The position numbers and the translations under genes are program-made. Below the pieces are notes generated by a model. That model had not been told where the DNA came from. It searched no databases and was given only the letters and a program-made list of their open reading frames with translations. Shown one piece after another: positions 15,466 to 23,966 of a stretch of 64,000 bases of DNA. The DNA is from Rhodoferax ferrireducens. GTDB taxonomy: Bacteria > Pseudomonadota > Gammaproteobacteria > Burkholderiales > Burkholderiaceae_C. The stretch is taken from positions 62,001 through 126,000 of the forward strand of contig NZ_QEII01000312.1 in the NCBI RefSeq assembly GCF_003347515.1. The letters run 5' to 3'. How positions within the stretch are numbered: position 1 is the stretch's first letter; the number at the start of each line of letters is the position of its first letter.

Positions 15466-16545
15466 ATGGCTGATTTATTCGACAACCCGATGGGCCTGAT
15501 GGGCTTTGAATTCGTCGAGTTCGCTTCGCCCACGCCGGGCGTGCTGGAACCGGTGTTCGAGCGCATGGGCTTCACCTTGGTGGCCAAGCACCGCTCCAAG
15601 GACGTGGTGCTGTACCGCCAGGGCGATATCAACTTCATCATCAACCGCGAACCCAAGAGCGTGGCCGGCTACTTTGCCGCCGAGCACGGCCCTTGCGCCT
15701 GCGGCATGGCGTTCCGGGTCAAGGATTCGCACCACGCCTACAAGCGCGCGCTGGAACTCGGCGCCCAGCCGATCGAACTCAACCCCGGCCCGATGGAGCT
15801 GAACCTACCCGCCATCAAGGGCATTGGCGGCGCGCCGCTGTACCTGATTGACCGTTTTGAAGAAGGCAAATCGATCTACGACATCGACTTTGATTTCGTC
15901 GAGGGCGTGGAGCGGCACCCGGTCGGCCATGGCCTCAAGCTGATCGACCACCTGACGCACAACGTGTACCGCGGGCGCATGGCATTCTGGGGCGGCTTCT
16001 ACGAGCGGCTGTTCAACTTCCGGGAAATTCGCTACTTCGACATCCAGGGCGAGTACACCGGACTGACCTCGCGCGCCATGACCGCGCCCGACGGCAAGAT
16101 CCGCATCCCGCTGAACGAGGAATCGAAACAGGGCGGCGGCCAGATCGAGGAATTCCTGCTGAAGTTCAACGGCGAAGGCATCCAGCACATTGCGCTGATC
16201 TGCGACGACCTGTTGACGACGGTGGACAAGCTTGCCTTGGCCGGCGTGCCGCTGATGACGGCGCCGAGCGAAAGCTATTACGAAATGCTCGACGCCCGCC
16301 TGCCCGGCCACGGCCAGCCGGTGGCCGAGTTGCAGACACGCGGCATCCTGCTCGACGGCAGCACGGAGGGGGGTAACCCGCGCCTGCTGCTGCAGATCTT
16401 CTCGGACACCCAGCTCGGCCCGGTGTTCTTCGAGTTCATCCAGCGCAAGGGCGACGAGGGCTTTGGCGAGGGCAACTTCAAGGCGCTGTTCGAGTCGCTG
16501 GAGCGCGACCAGGTTCGTCGGGGCGTGCTCGAAGTCGCCGCCTAA
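15466..16545 (+). CDS. hpd: 4-hydroxyphenylpyruvate dioxygenase
   Basis: 359 residues with two VOC-type halves. The iron ligands are visible at H162 (LIDHLTHN), H241 (GIQHIAL) and E323 (FFEFIQRKG), matching the bacterial enzymes. It converts 4-hydroxyphenylpyruvate to homogentisate in tyrosine catabolism. GAAGGACG precedes ATG 15466. A GTGCA-N5-TGCAC inverted repeat at 15400-15414 in the 193-bp upstream gap could be a regulator site. First gene of a codirectional unit with a VOC protein, fahA, phhA and an SDR. Confidence 0.97.
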   Translation: MADLFDNPMGLMGFEFVEFASPTPGVLEPVFERMGFTLVAKHRSKDVVLYRQGDINFIINREPKSVAGYFAAEHGPCACGMAFRVKDSHHAYKRALELGAQPIELNPGPMELNLPAIKGIGGAPLYLIDRFEEGKSIYDIDFDFVEGVERHPVGHGLKLIDHLTHNVYRGRMAFWGGFYERLFNFREIRYFDIQGEYTGLTSRAMTAPDGKIRIPLNEESKQGGGQIEEFLLKFNGEGIQHIALICDDLLTTVDKLALAGVPLMTAPSESYYEMLDARLPGHGQPVAELQTRGILLDGSTEGGNPRLLLQIFSDTQLGPVFFEFIQRKGDEGFGEGNFKALFESLERDQVRRGVLEVAA

Positions 16546-16562
16546 CACCAGAAGGAAGAACC

Positions 16563-17102
16563 ATGAAAATCGACCGCATTCACCACGTCGCCTACCGCTG
16601 CAAGGACGCCAAAGAGACTGTGCTCTGGTACCAGAAGATGCTCAACATGGACTTCGTGCTGGCCATCGCCGAAGACCTGGTGCCCTCGACCAAGGCGCCC
16701 GACCCCTATATGCACGTCTTTCTGGACGCCGGCCAGGGCAATGTGCTGGCCTTCTTCGAGCTGCCGACGCAGCCACCGATGGGACGCGACCCCAACACCC
16801 CGACCTGGGTGCAGCACATTGCCTTTCGCGTGAAAGACCGGGCCGAGCTGCTCGAATTCCGGACCCACCTGGAAGCCAACGGCGTGGAGGTGCTGGGTGT
16901 CACCGACCACGGTGCCTTCCACTCGATCTACTTCTTCGACCCGAACGGCCACCGGCTGGAGCTGGCCTGCCCGGACCCCGAGGAGGAAGCCATGATCCAG
17001 CGGCTGGACGCCGTGAAATGGGAGATGCTGGAAGAATGGTCGCAGACCAAACGCGCGCCCAAGCAAGGCGCCTTCCTGCACGAGCGCGAGTTCAAGGCAT
17101 GA
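16563..17102 (+). CDS. VOC-family dioxygenase/isomerase-like protein
   Basis: 179 residues forming one vicinal-oxygen-chelate module pair. Three of the expected metal ligands are visible: H8 (IHHVAYR), H85 (VQHIAFRV) and E133 (HRLELACPD). It starts 17 bp after hpd and overlaps the reading frame leading into fahA, so it belongs to the same operon. Length and motifs resemble glyoxalase or extradiol-dioxygenase relatives. In a homogentisate pathway it could handle an intermediate such as maleylacetoacetate or a shunt product, but I cannot assign a reaction. Confidence 0.75.
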   Translation: MKIDRIHHVAYRCKDAKETVLWYQKMLNMDFVLAIAEDLVPSTKAPDPYMHVFLDAGQGNVLAFFELPTQPPMGRDPNTPTWVQHIAFRVKDRAELLEFRTHLEANGVEVLGVTDHGAFHSIYFFDPNGHRLELACPDPEEEAMIQRLDAVKWEMLEEWSQTKRAPKQGAFLHEREFKA

Positions 17103-17113
17103 AGGGGCAGGCC

Positions 17114-18418
17114 ATGAATACAGCGCCTGCGCCCGGGCTGAACGACACGCACGACCCATTGCTGCAAAGCTGGGTAGCCTCCGCCAACACGCCTGAGACG
17201 GATTTCCCGCTGCAGAACCTGCCGTTTGGCCGCTTCCGCCTGGCGGGTGATCCGGACTGGCGCATCGGTGTCGCCATCGGCGACCAGGTGCTGGACCTGC
17301 GCGCCGCCCGGGTGATCGACAGCAACGACATGAACCGGCTCATGCGGCTCTTGCCCGAGGTTCGACGCAGCTTGCGCCAGGCGATCTCGGCCGGCTTGCG
17401 CGTCGGCAGCGCGCAGCAAGACACGTTCAAGGCCGCGCTGCACGCGCAATCCGACGTCGAGCTGGGCCTGCCCTGCGAGATTGGCGACTACACCGATTTC
17501 TACACCAGCGTGCACCACGCCACCACCATCGGCAAGCAGCTGCGCCCCGAGAATCCGCTGCTGCCCAATTACAAATGGGTGCCGATCGGCTACCACGGAC
17601 GCGCTTCCAGCATCGTGCCCAGCGGCACCGGCTTTCACCGCCCCAATGGCCAGACCAAGGCGCCCGATGCGGAGCGCCCAAGCTTCGGCCCCTGCCGCCG
17701 GCTCGATTACGAGCTGGAGCTGGGCGTGCTTATCGCCCGCCCGAACGCCCTGGGCCAGCCGATTGCCATGGCCGATGCTGAGGCGCATGTGTTCGGCCTG
17801 GCCCTGTTCAACGACTGGAGCGCGCGTGACATCCAGGCCTGGGAATACCAGCCGCTGGGGCCATTCCTGTCGAAGAACTTTGCCAGCACGCTCTCGCCCT
17901 GGGTGGTGACGCTCGATGCGCTGGCGCCGTTTCGCGCGCCGTTCGGCCGGCCCGAGGGCGACCCTGAACCCTTGAATTACCTTGCATCGCCCGCCAACAG
18001 TTCGCATGGCGCTATCAATATTGAGCTGGAAGTGTGGCTACAAACCGCGCGGATGTGTCAAGCCGGCCATGCGGGCGACAAGCTGTCGCAGTCCAACTAC
18101 GCGGACGCTTACTGGAGCGTGGCCCAACTGGTGGCGCACCACACGGTCAATGGCTGCAATCTGCGCGCCGGCGATCTGTTCGGCACCGGCACGCTGTCGG
18201 GTCCGAACCCGGAGCAAGGCGGCTCGCTGATGGAGCTCAGCAGCGGCGGCAAGCGGCCGTTTACCTTGTCGAATGGCGAAACCCGCAGCTACCTGGAAGA
18301 CGGCGACACGGTCATCCTGCGCGCCTACTGCGTGCGTGAAGGCTACCGGCGCATCGGCTTCGGCGAGTGTCGCGGCACGGTATTGCCGGCCCGCACCCTG
18401 GACCAGCAGACTTTATAA
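17114..18418 (+). CDS. fahA: Fumarylacetoacetase, first copy
   Basis: 434 residues from ATG 17114 (RBS GGGGCAGG); an ATG at 17099 overlapping the VOC stop is the alternative. The protein has the SH3-like N-terminal domain and the FAH fold: EIGDYTDFYTSVHHATTIGKQLRP, the metal site in YELELGVLI, LFNDWSARDIQAWEYQPLGPFLSKNF, and SLMELSSGGKRP. It cleaves fumarylacetoacetate to fumarate and acetoacetate, the last step of tyrosine breakdown. A second, strongly similar gene lies at 26315-27598. Confidence 0.93.
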   Translation: MNTAPAPGLNDTHDPLLQSWVASANTPETDFPLQNLPFGRFRLAGDPDWRIGVAIGDQVLDLRAARVIDSNDMNRLMRLLPEVRRSLRQAISAGLRVGSAQQDTFKAALHAQSDVELGLPCEIGDYTDFYTSVHHATTIGKQLRPENPLLPNYKWVPIGYHGRASSIVPSGTGFHRPNGQTKAPDAERPSFGPCRRLDYELELGVLIARPNALGQPIAMADAEAHVFGLALFNDWSARDIQAWEYQPLGPFLSKNFASTLSPWVVTLDALAPFRAPFGRPEGDPEPLNYLASPANSSHGAINIELEVWLQTARMCQAGHAGDKLSQSNYADAYWSVAQLVAHHTVNGCNLRAGDLFGTGTLSGPNPEQGGSLMELSSGGKRPFTLSNGETRSYLEDGDTVILRAYCVREGYRRIGFGECRGTVLPARTLDQQTL

Positions 18419-18452
18419 ATTGCTTTTCATTTGCCACAGGCCGAGGAGCCCC

Positions 18453-19352
18453 ATGCTGCAACCACTGAACGCGCCGGTCAAACACGGACTGGCGGCGGGC
18501 GAAACGGCTCGCCCGGAGCGAACCGACTGGACCATTGACCAGGGCTGGGCCCACTACAGCACCCAAGAACATGCCACCTGGAAAACGCTGTTCGAACGCC
18601 AGAGCAAGCTGCTGCCCGGGCGCGCCTGCGACGAGTTCGTGCAAGGCATGCGTGAGCTGCCGATCGGTGCCGACGAGATTCCCGACTTTCGCCGCCTGAG
18701 CGATGTCTTGATGAAACACACCGGCTGGCAAGTCGTTGCCGTGCCGGGTCTGGTCCCCGACGAGGTGTTCTTCGAACATCTGGCGAACCGGCGCTTCCCG
18801 GCCGGCCACTTCATCCGCAAGCCGCATCAGCTGGACTATCTGGAGGAGCCCGATGTATTTCACGACGTGTTCGGCCATGTCCCGATGCTGATGAACCCCG
18901 CCATCGCCGATTACATCCAGGCCTATGGTGTTGGCGGACTGCGGGCGCAGAAGTTGGGCGTGCTCGACAAACTGGCACGCGTGTACTGGTACACCGTTGA
19001 GTTCGGCCTGGTGAAACAGAAAGACGGCTTGCGCATCTATGGTTCGGGCATTGCCTCCTCGGCATCGGAGAGCGTCTTTGCCCTCGACGATGCGTCGCCG
19101 AACCGGGTGCGCTTCGATCTGGAGCGGGTGATGCGCACCCGTTACCGCATCGACGATTTTCAGGAGACCTACTTCGTGATCGAAGACCTGGACGAACTGC
19201 TGGAACTGGCCCGCATCGACTTCGGCAGCCTCTACCAGCGCGTGCAGGGCCAGCCCGAGTATGAGCCTGGCACGGTATTGCCCACGGATCGGGTCCTCAC
19301 ACGGGGCACCGGCCACTACCACGACACCAAGCGCCAGGGAGAATCGGCATGA
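18453..19352 (+). CDS. phhA: Phenylalanine 4-hydroxylase (pterin-dependent)
   Basis: 299 residues, usual for bacterial phenylalanine hydroxylase. The iron site is seen in KPHQLDYLEEPDVFHDVFGHVPML (two His) and YWYTVEFGLV (Glu). It makes tyrosine from phenylalanine using O2 and a tetrahydropterin. GAGGAG precedes ATG 18453. The stop overlaps the next gene's start (ATGA), so the SDR that follows is made together with it. No phhB (pterin carbinolamine dehydratase) is seen nearby. Confidence 0.96.
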   Translation: MLQPLNAPVKHGLAAGETARPERTDWTIDQGWAHYSTQEHATWKTLFERQSKLLPGRACDEFVQGMRELPIGADEIPDFRRLSDVLMKHTGWQVVAVPGLVPDEVFFEHLANRRFPAGHFIRKPHQLDYLEEPDVFHDVFGHVPMLMNPAIADYIQAYGVGGLRAQKLGVLDKLARVYWYTVEFGLVKQKDGLRIYGSGIASSASESVFALDDASPNRVRFDLERVMRTRYRIDDFQETYFVIEDLDELLELARIDFGSLYQRVQGQPEYEPGTVLPTDRVLTRGTGHYHDTKRQGESA

Positions 19353-20053
19353 GTTTCGAACATCAAACCGTGATGGTGACAGGGGCCGCGGGCAACCTGG
19401 GCCAAGCCGTGGCCGCGGCCTTCGCCGCACAAGGCGCGCGCCTGGTGCTGCTGGACCGTCAGCTCGATGCACTGCGCGCGGCCTTCGGCGAGGAAGGCGC
19501 AGACCGCCTGTTTGTGCCTGTGGACTTGCTGGATGCCCAGCAGGTCGCGGCTGCGCTCGCTGCCGCGCTCGGGCGCTTCGGGCGCGTTGACGTGCTGTGC
19601 AACCTCGCCGGCGGCTTTCGCATGGGCGAAGCCGTGCATGAAACCAGTCACAGCACTTGGGACTTTCTGCAGGACATCAACGTTCGCACGCTGCTGAACA
19701 TGGTGCACGCCGTGGTGCCGCACATGCTGGCGCGTGGCGGCGGCAAGGTCGTCAATATCGGGGCGTTTGCGGCGCAAAAGGGTGCGGCACAGATGGGCGC
19801 CTACGGCGCCGCCAAGCGCAGCGTCATGCACCTGACCGAAGCCATGGCCGCCGAGTTGCGCGAGAAAAACATCAACGTCAACTGCGTACTGCCGACCATC
19901 ATCGACACGCCCGAGAACCGCGCCGCAATGCCCGATGCCGACCCGTCCCGCTGGGTCGCGCCCCAGGACCTCGCCAGTGTGATCGTTTTCCTGGCCTCGG
20001 ATGCGGCACGCGCCGTGCATGGCGTGACCTTGCCGGTAACAGGTTTGAGCTGA
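19349..20053 (+). CDS. Short-chain dehydrogenase, quinonoid dihydropteridine reductase-like
   Basis: 234 residues. NAD(P) site TGAAGNLG, the NLAGGF motif replacing the usual NNAG, and catalytic Y152-K156 (AYGAAK). Two features resemble dihydropteridine reductases rather than ordinary SDRs: the AGGF motif and the VLPTIIDTPENRAAMPDADPSRW segment (animal DHPRs read VLP..LDTP.NR..MP.ADFS.W). With its 4-bp overlap with phhA, I infer that it regenerates the tetrahydropterin cofactor of phenylalanine hydroxylase. A generic SDR role is the alternative. Confidence 0.8.
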   Translation: MSFEHQTVMVTGAAGNLGQAVAAAFAAQGARLVLLDRQLDALRAAFGEEGADRLFVPVDLLDAQQVAAALAAALGRFGRVDVLCNLAGGFRMGEAVHETSHSTWDFLQDINVRTLLNMVHAVVPHMLARGGGKVVNIGAFAAQKGAAQMGAYGAAKRSVMHLTEAMAAELREKNINVNCVLPTIIDTPENRAAMPDADPSRWVAPQDLASVIVFLASDAARAVHGVTLPVTGLS

Positions 20054-20082
20054 ATGACACTGCAGGGCGAACCCCGTGAAGG

Positions 20083-20913
20083 TTACGACCCGATTGATGT
20101 CTTAACCCGGTAACCGAGGCGCAGCGACACATCCGCCGCCGCCTGGCGCACGGCGCGGGCCATGTCGGAGTCCCAGTCCGCCGGAAAATTGTCCTCATGC
20201 CCCAATGCCGTGATCACCAGCACGGCTTTGCCCTCGTGATCAAAGGCGGCGGCGCTGAAGGCATTGACGCCGGGAATCGGACGGCCTGCGGCGCGCACCA
20301 CGCCATGCTGGCGCAGTTCCGCCTGAATATCCTGGATTTCCTGGGCCACGTCTTTCACGTCGCTGCGGTCGAGCCGCCGTGGGCCATCGCCAAAAGCGCC
20401 CTGCATGGCTTGCTCCAGTTGATGCCGAGGCAGCGTGGCGGCAAAGGCTCGCCCGGTCGCCGTGCCGAGGATAGACATGACCGTGCCCATGCGCATGCTG
20501 ACATGCAATGGCTGGCTGGCTTCGATGTAGCGCACGATGGTGGGGCCGAAATTGGCCCACACCGCGACGGCCACAGTCTGGTCAATCGCCAGCGCCAGCG
20601 CCTCGGCCACCGGCGTGGCGACCTTCAAGGGGTCGAGCTGGTGCAGGCAGCTCAGGCCCACCTGCAACGCGGCCGCACCCAGCGCGTAGCGGCCCGTCAC
20701 CGCATCCTGCTCGATCAGCCGCAGCCGGCCAAAGCTCACCAGATAGGGGTGCGCGCGCGACGCCGGCAGGCCGGCTTGGGCCGCCAGGTCCTTGAGCGTC
20801 ATCGGGGTTGACTGCTCGGCCAGCGCCAGCAGCAGCCGCCCGCCGATCTCGATCGACTGCACGGACCGCTGTTCCTTGGGCTCGTCCGGGGAATCGTTTT
20901 CGTCTGTGCGCAT
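20083..20913 (-). CDS. IclR-family transcriptional regulator
   Basis: About 276 residues from ATG 20911-20913 (an upstream ATG at 20938-20940 is possible). The N-terminal winged HTH (GGRLLLALAEQSTPMTLKDLAAQAGLPASRAHPYLVSFGRLRLIEQD) is followed by the IclR effector domain (SMRMGTVMSILGTATGRAFAATLP; PGVNAFSAAAFDHEGKAVLVITALG). It is divergent from the MBL/monooxygenase/homogentisate operon and faces a set of inverted and direct repeats, so it most likely controls that operon in response to an aromatic acid. Confidence 0.9.
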   Translation of the reverse strand: MRTDENDSPDEPKEQRSVQSIEIGGRLLLALAEQSTPMTLKDLAAQAGLPASRAHPYLVSFGRLRLIEQDAVTGRYALGAAALQVGLSCLHQLDPLKVATPVAEALALAIDQTVAVAVWANFGPTIVRYIEASQPLHVSMRMGTVMSILGTATGRAFAATLPRHQLEQAMQGAFGDGPRRLDRSDVKDVAQEIQDIQAELRQHGVVRAAGRPIPGVNAFSAAAFDHEGKAVLVITALGHEDNFPADWDSDMARAVRQAAADVSLRLGYRVKTSIGS

Positions 20914-20967
20914 GCTTGGGTTTCTCCGGTGAGGTGGCAAAGGTGAGCGCTGCTTACAGCTGCAATC

Positions 20968-21025
20968 ATTCTACAAATAAGTTTGACAATGACAAACTTA
21001 TTTGTAGAATTGACAAACTTATTTG
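20968..21025. promoter_or_regulatory. Operator cluster of the IclR-controlled operon (18-bp-arm inverted repeat plus third half-site)
   Basis: ATTCTACAAATAAGTTTG (20968-20985), a 7-base centre, then its exact reverse complement (20993-21010). A further direct half-site TGACAAACTTATTTG repeats at 20990-21004 and 21011-21025, 21 bp apart (two helical turns). The AT-rich block overlaps the promoter of the MBL gene, as expected for a repressor or repressor/activator site. Confidence 0.8.
20983..21010 (+). promoter_or_regulatory. Sigma70-type promoter for the MBL/mha/hmg operon
   Basis: TTGACA (20983-20988), 16-bp spacer, TAGAAT (21005-21010), buried inside the operator repeats. A second TTGACA at 21010-21015 with TAACTT 18 bp on is an alternative. 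Transcription would lead to the gene at 21068, preceded by TGGAGA. Confidence 0.6.
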
Positions 21026-21067
21026 CAATAGACTAACTTTAACCCATCTACAAAACTGGAGACCCCT

Positions 21068-22027
21068 ATGAGTACCGTCAAAAAATTCGCCAGCCAGGCT
21101 GACCTGGAAGAAAAGAAGGTCACCTTCAGCCAGATCTCCGAGCACGCCTGGGCCTATACCGCCGAAGGCGACCCCAACACCGGCATCATCATCGGCGATG
21201 ACTGTGTGCTGGTGGCCGACACCCAGGCTACTCCTTCGATGGCGGCCGATGTCGTGCGCCGCATCCGCGAAGTGACCGACAAGCCCATCAAGTACGTCGT
21301 GCTCACCCACTACCACGCGGTGCGCGTGCTAGGCGCGGCGGCCTACCAGCCCGAGCAGATCCTGGCGAGCCAGGACACGTACGACCTGATCGTCGAGCGC
21401 GGCGAGCAGGACAAGGCGAGCGAGATCGGCCGCTTTCCGCGCCTGTTTCAAAACGTCGAGACCGTGCCGCCCGGCATGACCTGGCCCACCATGACGTTTA
21501 CCGGCAAGATGACGCTGTGGCTGGACAAGCTCGAAGTGCAACTGTTGCAGCTCGGCCGCGGCCACACCAAGGGCGACACGGTGGTCTGGCTGCCGCAGGA
21601 GCGCACGCTGCTGTCCGGTGACCTGGTCGAGTTCGACGCCACGCCTTACGCCGGCGACGCCTACTTCAAGGACTGGCCGCAAACGCTCGACAATCTGGCC
21701 GCGCTCAAACCGGCCGCGCTGGTGCCCGGCCGCGGCGCCGCGCTTACCACGCCCGAGCAGGTGGCCCAGGGTCTGGCCGGCACGCGCGGCTTCATCGCCG
21801 ACGTTTATGCCAGCGTCCAAGAGGGCGTGAAAGCCGGCAAGGATCTCAATGCCGTCTACAAGGACACGTACGCCAGGCTCAAGCCCAAGTATGGCCAGTG
21901 GGTGATCTTTGACCACTGCATGCCGTTTGACGTGACGCGCTGCTACGACGAGGCCACCCAGTACCCCGACCCGCGCATCTGGACGGCCGAGCGCGACACG
22001 CAGATGTGGCAGACCCTGGAAGGCTGA
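21068..22027 (+). CDS. MBL-fold hydrolase with a non-canonical metal motif
   Basis: 319 residues of the metallo-beta-lactamase fold (DPNTGIIIGDDCVLVADTQATP; GRGHTKGDTVVWLPQERTLLSGDLVE). The usual HxHxDH is read here as HYHAVR, so the Asp-His half of the motif is missing while the later GHTKGD His and SGDLVE Asp remain. Metal binding may therefore be altered or mononuclear. First gene of the IclR-controlled operon and adjacent to the flavin hydroxylase; it might hydrolyse an aromatic ester or lactone feeding homogentisate synthesis, but this is a guess. Confidence 0.8.
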   Translation: MSTVKKFASQADLEEKKVTFSQISEHAWAYTAEGDPNTGIIIGDDCVLVADTQATPSMAADVVRRIREVTDKPIKYVVLTHYHAVRVLGAAAYQPEQILASQDTYDLIVERGEQDKASEIGRFPRLFQNVETVPPGMTWPTMTFTGKMTLWLDKLEVQLLQLGRGHTKGDTVVWLPQERTLLSGDLVEFDATPYAGDAYFKDWPQTLDNLAALKPAALVPGRGAALTTPEQVAQGLAGTRGFIADVYASVQEGVKAGKDLNAVYKDTYARLKPKYGQWVIFDHCMPFDVTRCYDEATQYPDPRIWTAERDTQMWQTLEG

Positions 22028-22053
22028 TCCGCACCACGCCAGAGGAGACAAAA

Positions 22054-23736
22054 ATGAAATTACAAGAGCTTCAAAACACCGACGCCGGCGAAGTGAACTA
22101 CCAGAAGCTGGCGTTCGACTACGCGCGCCATGCCGACCAGGACGCCGATCCGCCCGCGCGCCGTCCGGTGGTGGTGGTGGGCGCCGGCCCGGTGGGCCTG
22201 GCGCTGGCCATCGACCTGGCGCAGCAGAACGTGCCGGTGGTGCTGCTCGACAACGACTGCACACTCTCGACCGGCTCGCGCGCCATCTGCTTTGCCAAAC
22301 GCACGCTCGAGGTGTTCGACCGCCTGGGCTGCGGCCAGCGCATGACAAACAAGGGCGTCTCGTGGAACGTCGGCCGCGTGTTCTTCAAGAACGATCCGAT
22401 CTACAGCTTCAACCTGCTGCCCGAAGCTGGCTACGAGCGGCCCGCCTTCATCAACCTGCAGCAGTACTACGTCGAGGGCTACCTGGCCGAGCGCGCGGCT
22501 GGGCTGCCGCTGATCGACCTGCGCTGGAAAAACAAGGTGGTGGGCGTTGAGCAGAAGGCCGATCATGCGTTGTTGACTGTCGAAACGCCCGAAGGCAACT
22601 ACCAGATCGCCGCCGGCTACGTCGCCGCCTGCGACGGCTCGCGCTCTTCGGTGCGCCAGCTCATCGGGCAGGAGAGCAAGGGCCGCATCTTCAAGGACCG
22701 TTTTCTCATTGCCGACGTAAAGATGAAGCTGGACCGGCCAGCAGAGCGCTGGTTCTGGTTTGACCCCGAGTTTCATCCGAACCAGAGCGTGCTGCTGCAC
22801 ATGCAGCCCGACAACGTCTGGCGTATCGACTTCCAGCTCGGCTGGGATGCCGATCCCGAGCACGAGAAGAAACCCGAGAACATCATTCCGCGCGTCAAGG
22901 CGCTGCTGGCCAACTCGGAGATGAAGGACGCGCAGTTCGAACTCGAATGGGCCAGCGTCTACACCTTCGCCTGCCTGCGCATGGACAGTTTCCGCCACGG
23001 CCGCGTGCTGTTCGCCGGCGACTCGGCGCACGGCGTGTCGCCCTTCGGCGCCCGCGGTGCCAACTCGGGCGTGCAGGACGCCGAGAACCTGGCCTGGAAA
23101 CTGGCGGCCGTGCTGCGTGGCGACGCGCCTGACGCGCTGCTCGACAGCTACGCCAGCGAGCGCGAATACGCGGCCGACGAGAACATCCGCAACTCCACCC
23201 GTGCCACCGACTTCATCACGCCCAAGAGCGAGATCAGCCGGCTGTTCCGCGACGCAGTGCTTGAACTGGCCAAGCGCCACGACTTTGCGCGCACGCTGGT
23301 CAACAGTGGCCGGCTCTCGGTGCCGTCCACGCTGCACGGTTCAGTGCTGAACACCGCCGATGCCGACGTCTTCGAAGGCAAGCTGGTACCCGGCGCACCG
23401 GCCGCCGACGCGCCTGTCGTGCGGGCCGACGGCAGCGCCGGCTGGCTGCTGCGCGCACTGAACCCTGCCGGTTTCAGTGCGCTGGTATTCGGTGACGACA
23501 GTGGTGGCGGTGATTTGGCCGAGCGCAGCGTACGCGCGGTCGCCGAGGCGGACCCGAGCGTGAAGCTCGTGCGCATCGCGTTGAACAAAAGCCATGCACT
23601 CGCCGCGCAGCGCTACGACGCCCGGCCCGGCACGGTCTACCTGCTGCGGCCCGACCACCACGTCTGCGCACGCTGGCGGCAACCGGACATACAAGCCGTC
23701 CGCGCCGCATTGGACCACGCACTCGCCAAAGCATGA
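22054..23736 (+). CDS. FAD-dependent aromatic hydroxylase, probable 3-hydroxyphenylacetate 6-hydroxylase (MhaA-like)
   Basis: 560 residues, group A flavoprotein monooxygenase: GxGxxG in VVGAGPVGLALA, the DG motif in CDGSRSSVR, and GD in VLFAGDSAHGVSPFGARGANSG, plus a C-terminal thioredoxin-like domain. GGAGACA precedes ATG 22054. The next gene is a tiny DUF2783 protein, and hmgA follows. In Pseudomonas putida 3-hydroxyphenylacetate hydroxylase consists of a large flavoprotein and a very small partner (MhaA, MhaB) and makes homogentisate, so I infer that reaction. Another substrate, such as a related hydroxybenzene, is possible. Confidence 0.8.
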   Translation: MKLQELQNTDAGEVNYQKLAFDYARHADQDADPPARRPVVVVGAGPVGLALAIDLAQQNVPVVLLDNDCTLSTGSRAICFAKRTLEVFDRLGCGQRMTNKGVSWNVGRVFFKNDPIYSFNLLPEAGYERPAFINLQQYYVEGYLAERAAGLPLIDLRWKNKVVGVEQKADHALLTVETPEGNYQIAAGYVAACDGSRSSVRQLIGQESKGRIFKDRFLIADVKMKLDRPAERWFWFDPEFHPNQSVLLHMQPDNVWRIDFQLGWDADPEHEKKPENIIPRVKALLANSEMKDAQFELEWASVYTFACLRMDSFRHGRVLFAGDSAHGVSPFGARGANSGVQDAENLAWKLAAVLRGDAPDALLDSYASEREYAADENIRNSTRATDFITPKSEISRLFRDAVLELAKRHDFARTLVNSGRLSVPSTLHGSVLNTADADVFEGKLVPGAPAADAPVVRADGSAGWLLRALNPAGFSALVFGDDSGGGDLAERSVRAVAEADPSVKLVRIALNKSHALAAQRYDARPGTVYLLRPDHHVCARWRQPDIQAVRAALDHALAKA

Positions 23737-23747
23737 AGGAACTCGCC

Positions 23748-23936
23748 ATGAAGCTGATCACCACCCCGAACCTCGACGCGCCCGACGATTTTTACGAGGC
23801 GATGATCGAAGCCCACCAGGGACTCTCGACCGAAGAGAGCCACGCCTTCAACGCGCGCCTCGTGCTGGTACTGGCCAACCATATCGGCGCGCTGGCTGTG
23901 CTGCGCGAGGCCTTCACCGCAGCGCAGCGCGCCTGA
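23748..23936 (+). CDS. DUF2783 small protein, MhaB-like partner of the hydroxylase
   Basis: 62 residues from ATG 23748, with AAGGA 8 bp upstream; the ATG at 23733 overlapping the hydroxylase stop is the alternative. The sequence LITTPNLDAPDDFYEAMIEAHQGL...LVLVLANHIG is the DUF2783 pattern and mostly helical. By position and size it is the likely coupling protein of the flavin hydroxylase. No catalytic residues are apparent. Confidence 0.75.
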   Translation: MKLITTPNLDAPDDFYEAMIEAHQGLSTEESHAFNARLVLVLANHIGALAVLREAFTAAQRA

Positions 23937-23966
23937 TTCCCGCATCCCAACCCCCAAGGAGACAAC

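Noticed and set aside
17995..18030. GGCGCTATCAATATTGAGCTGG in the first fahA, resembling the dispersed repeat
   Set aside because: It encodes conserved fumarylacetoacetase residues (GAINIELEVW), and the second fahA has the equivalent codons; no repeat spacing is present.
22060..23337. A 425-codon minus-strand frame opposite the flavin hydroxylase
   Set aside because: Low-complexity shadow with no motifs; the plus strand has clear FAD and DG motifs and an RBS.
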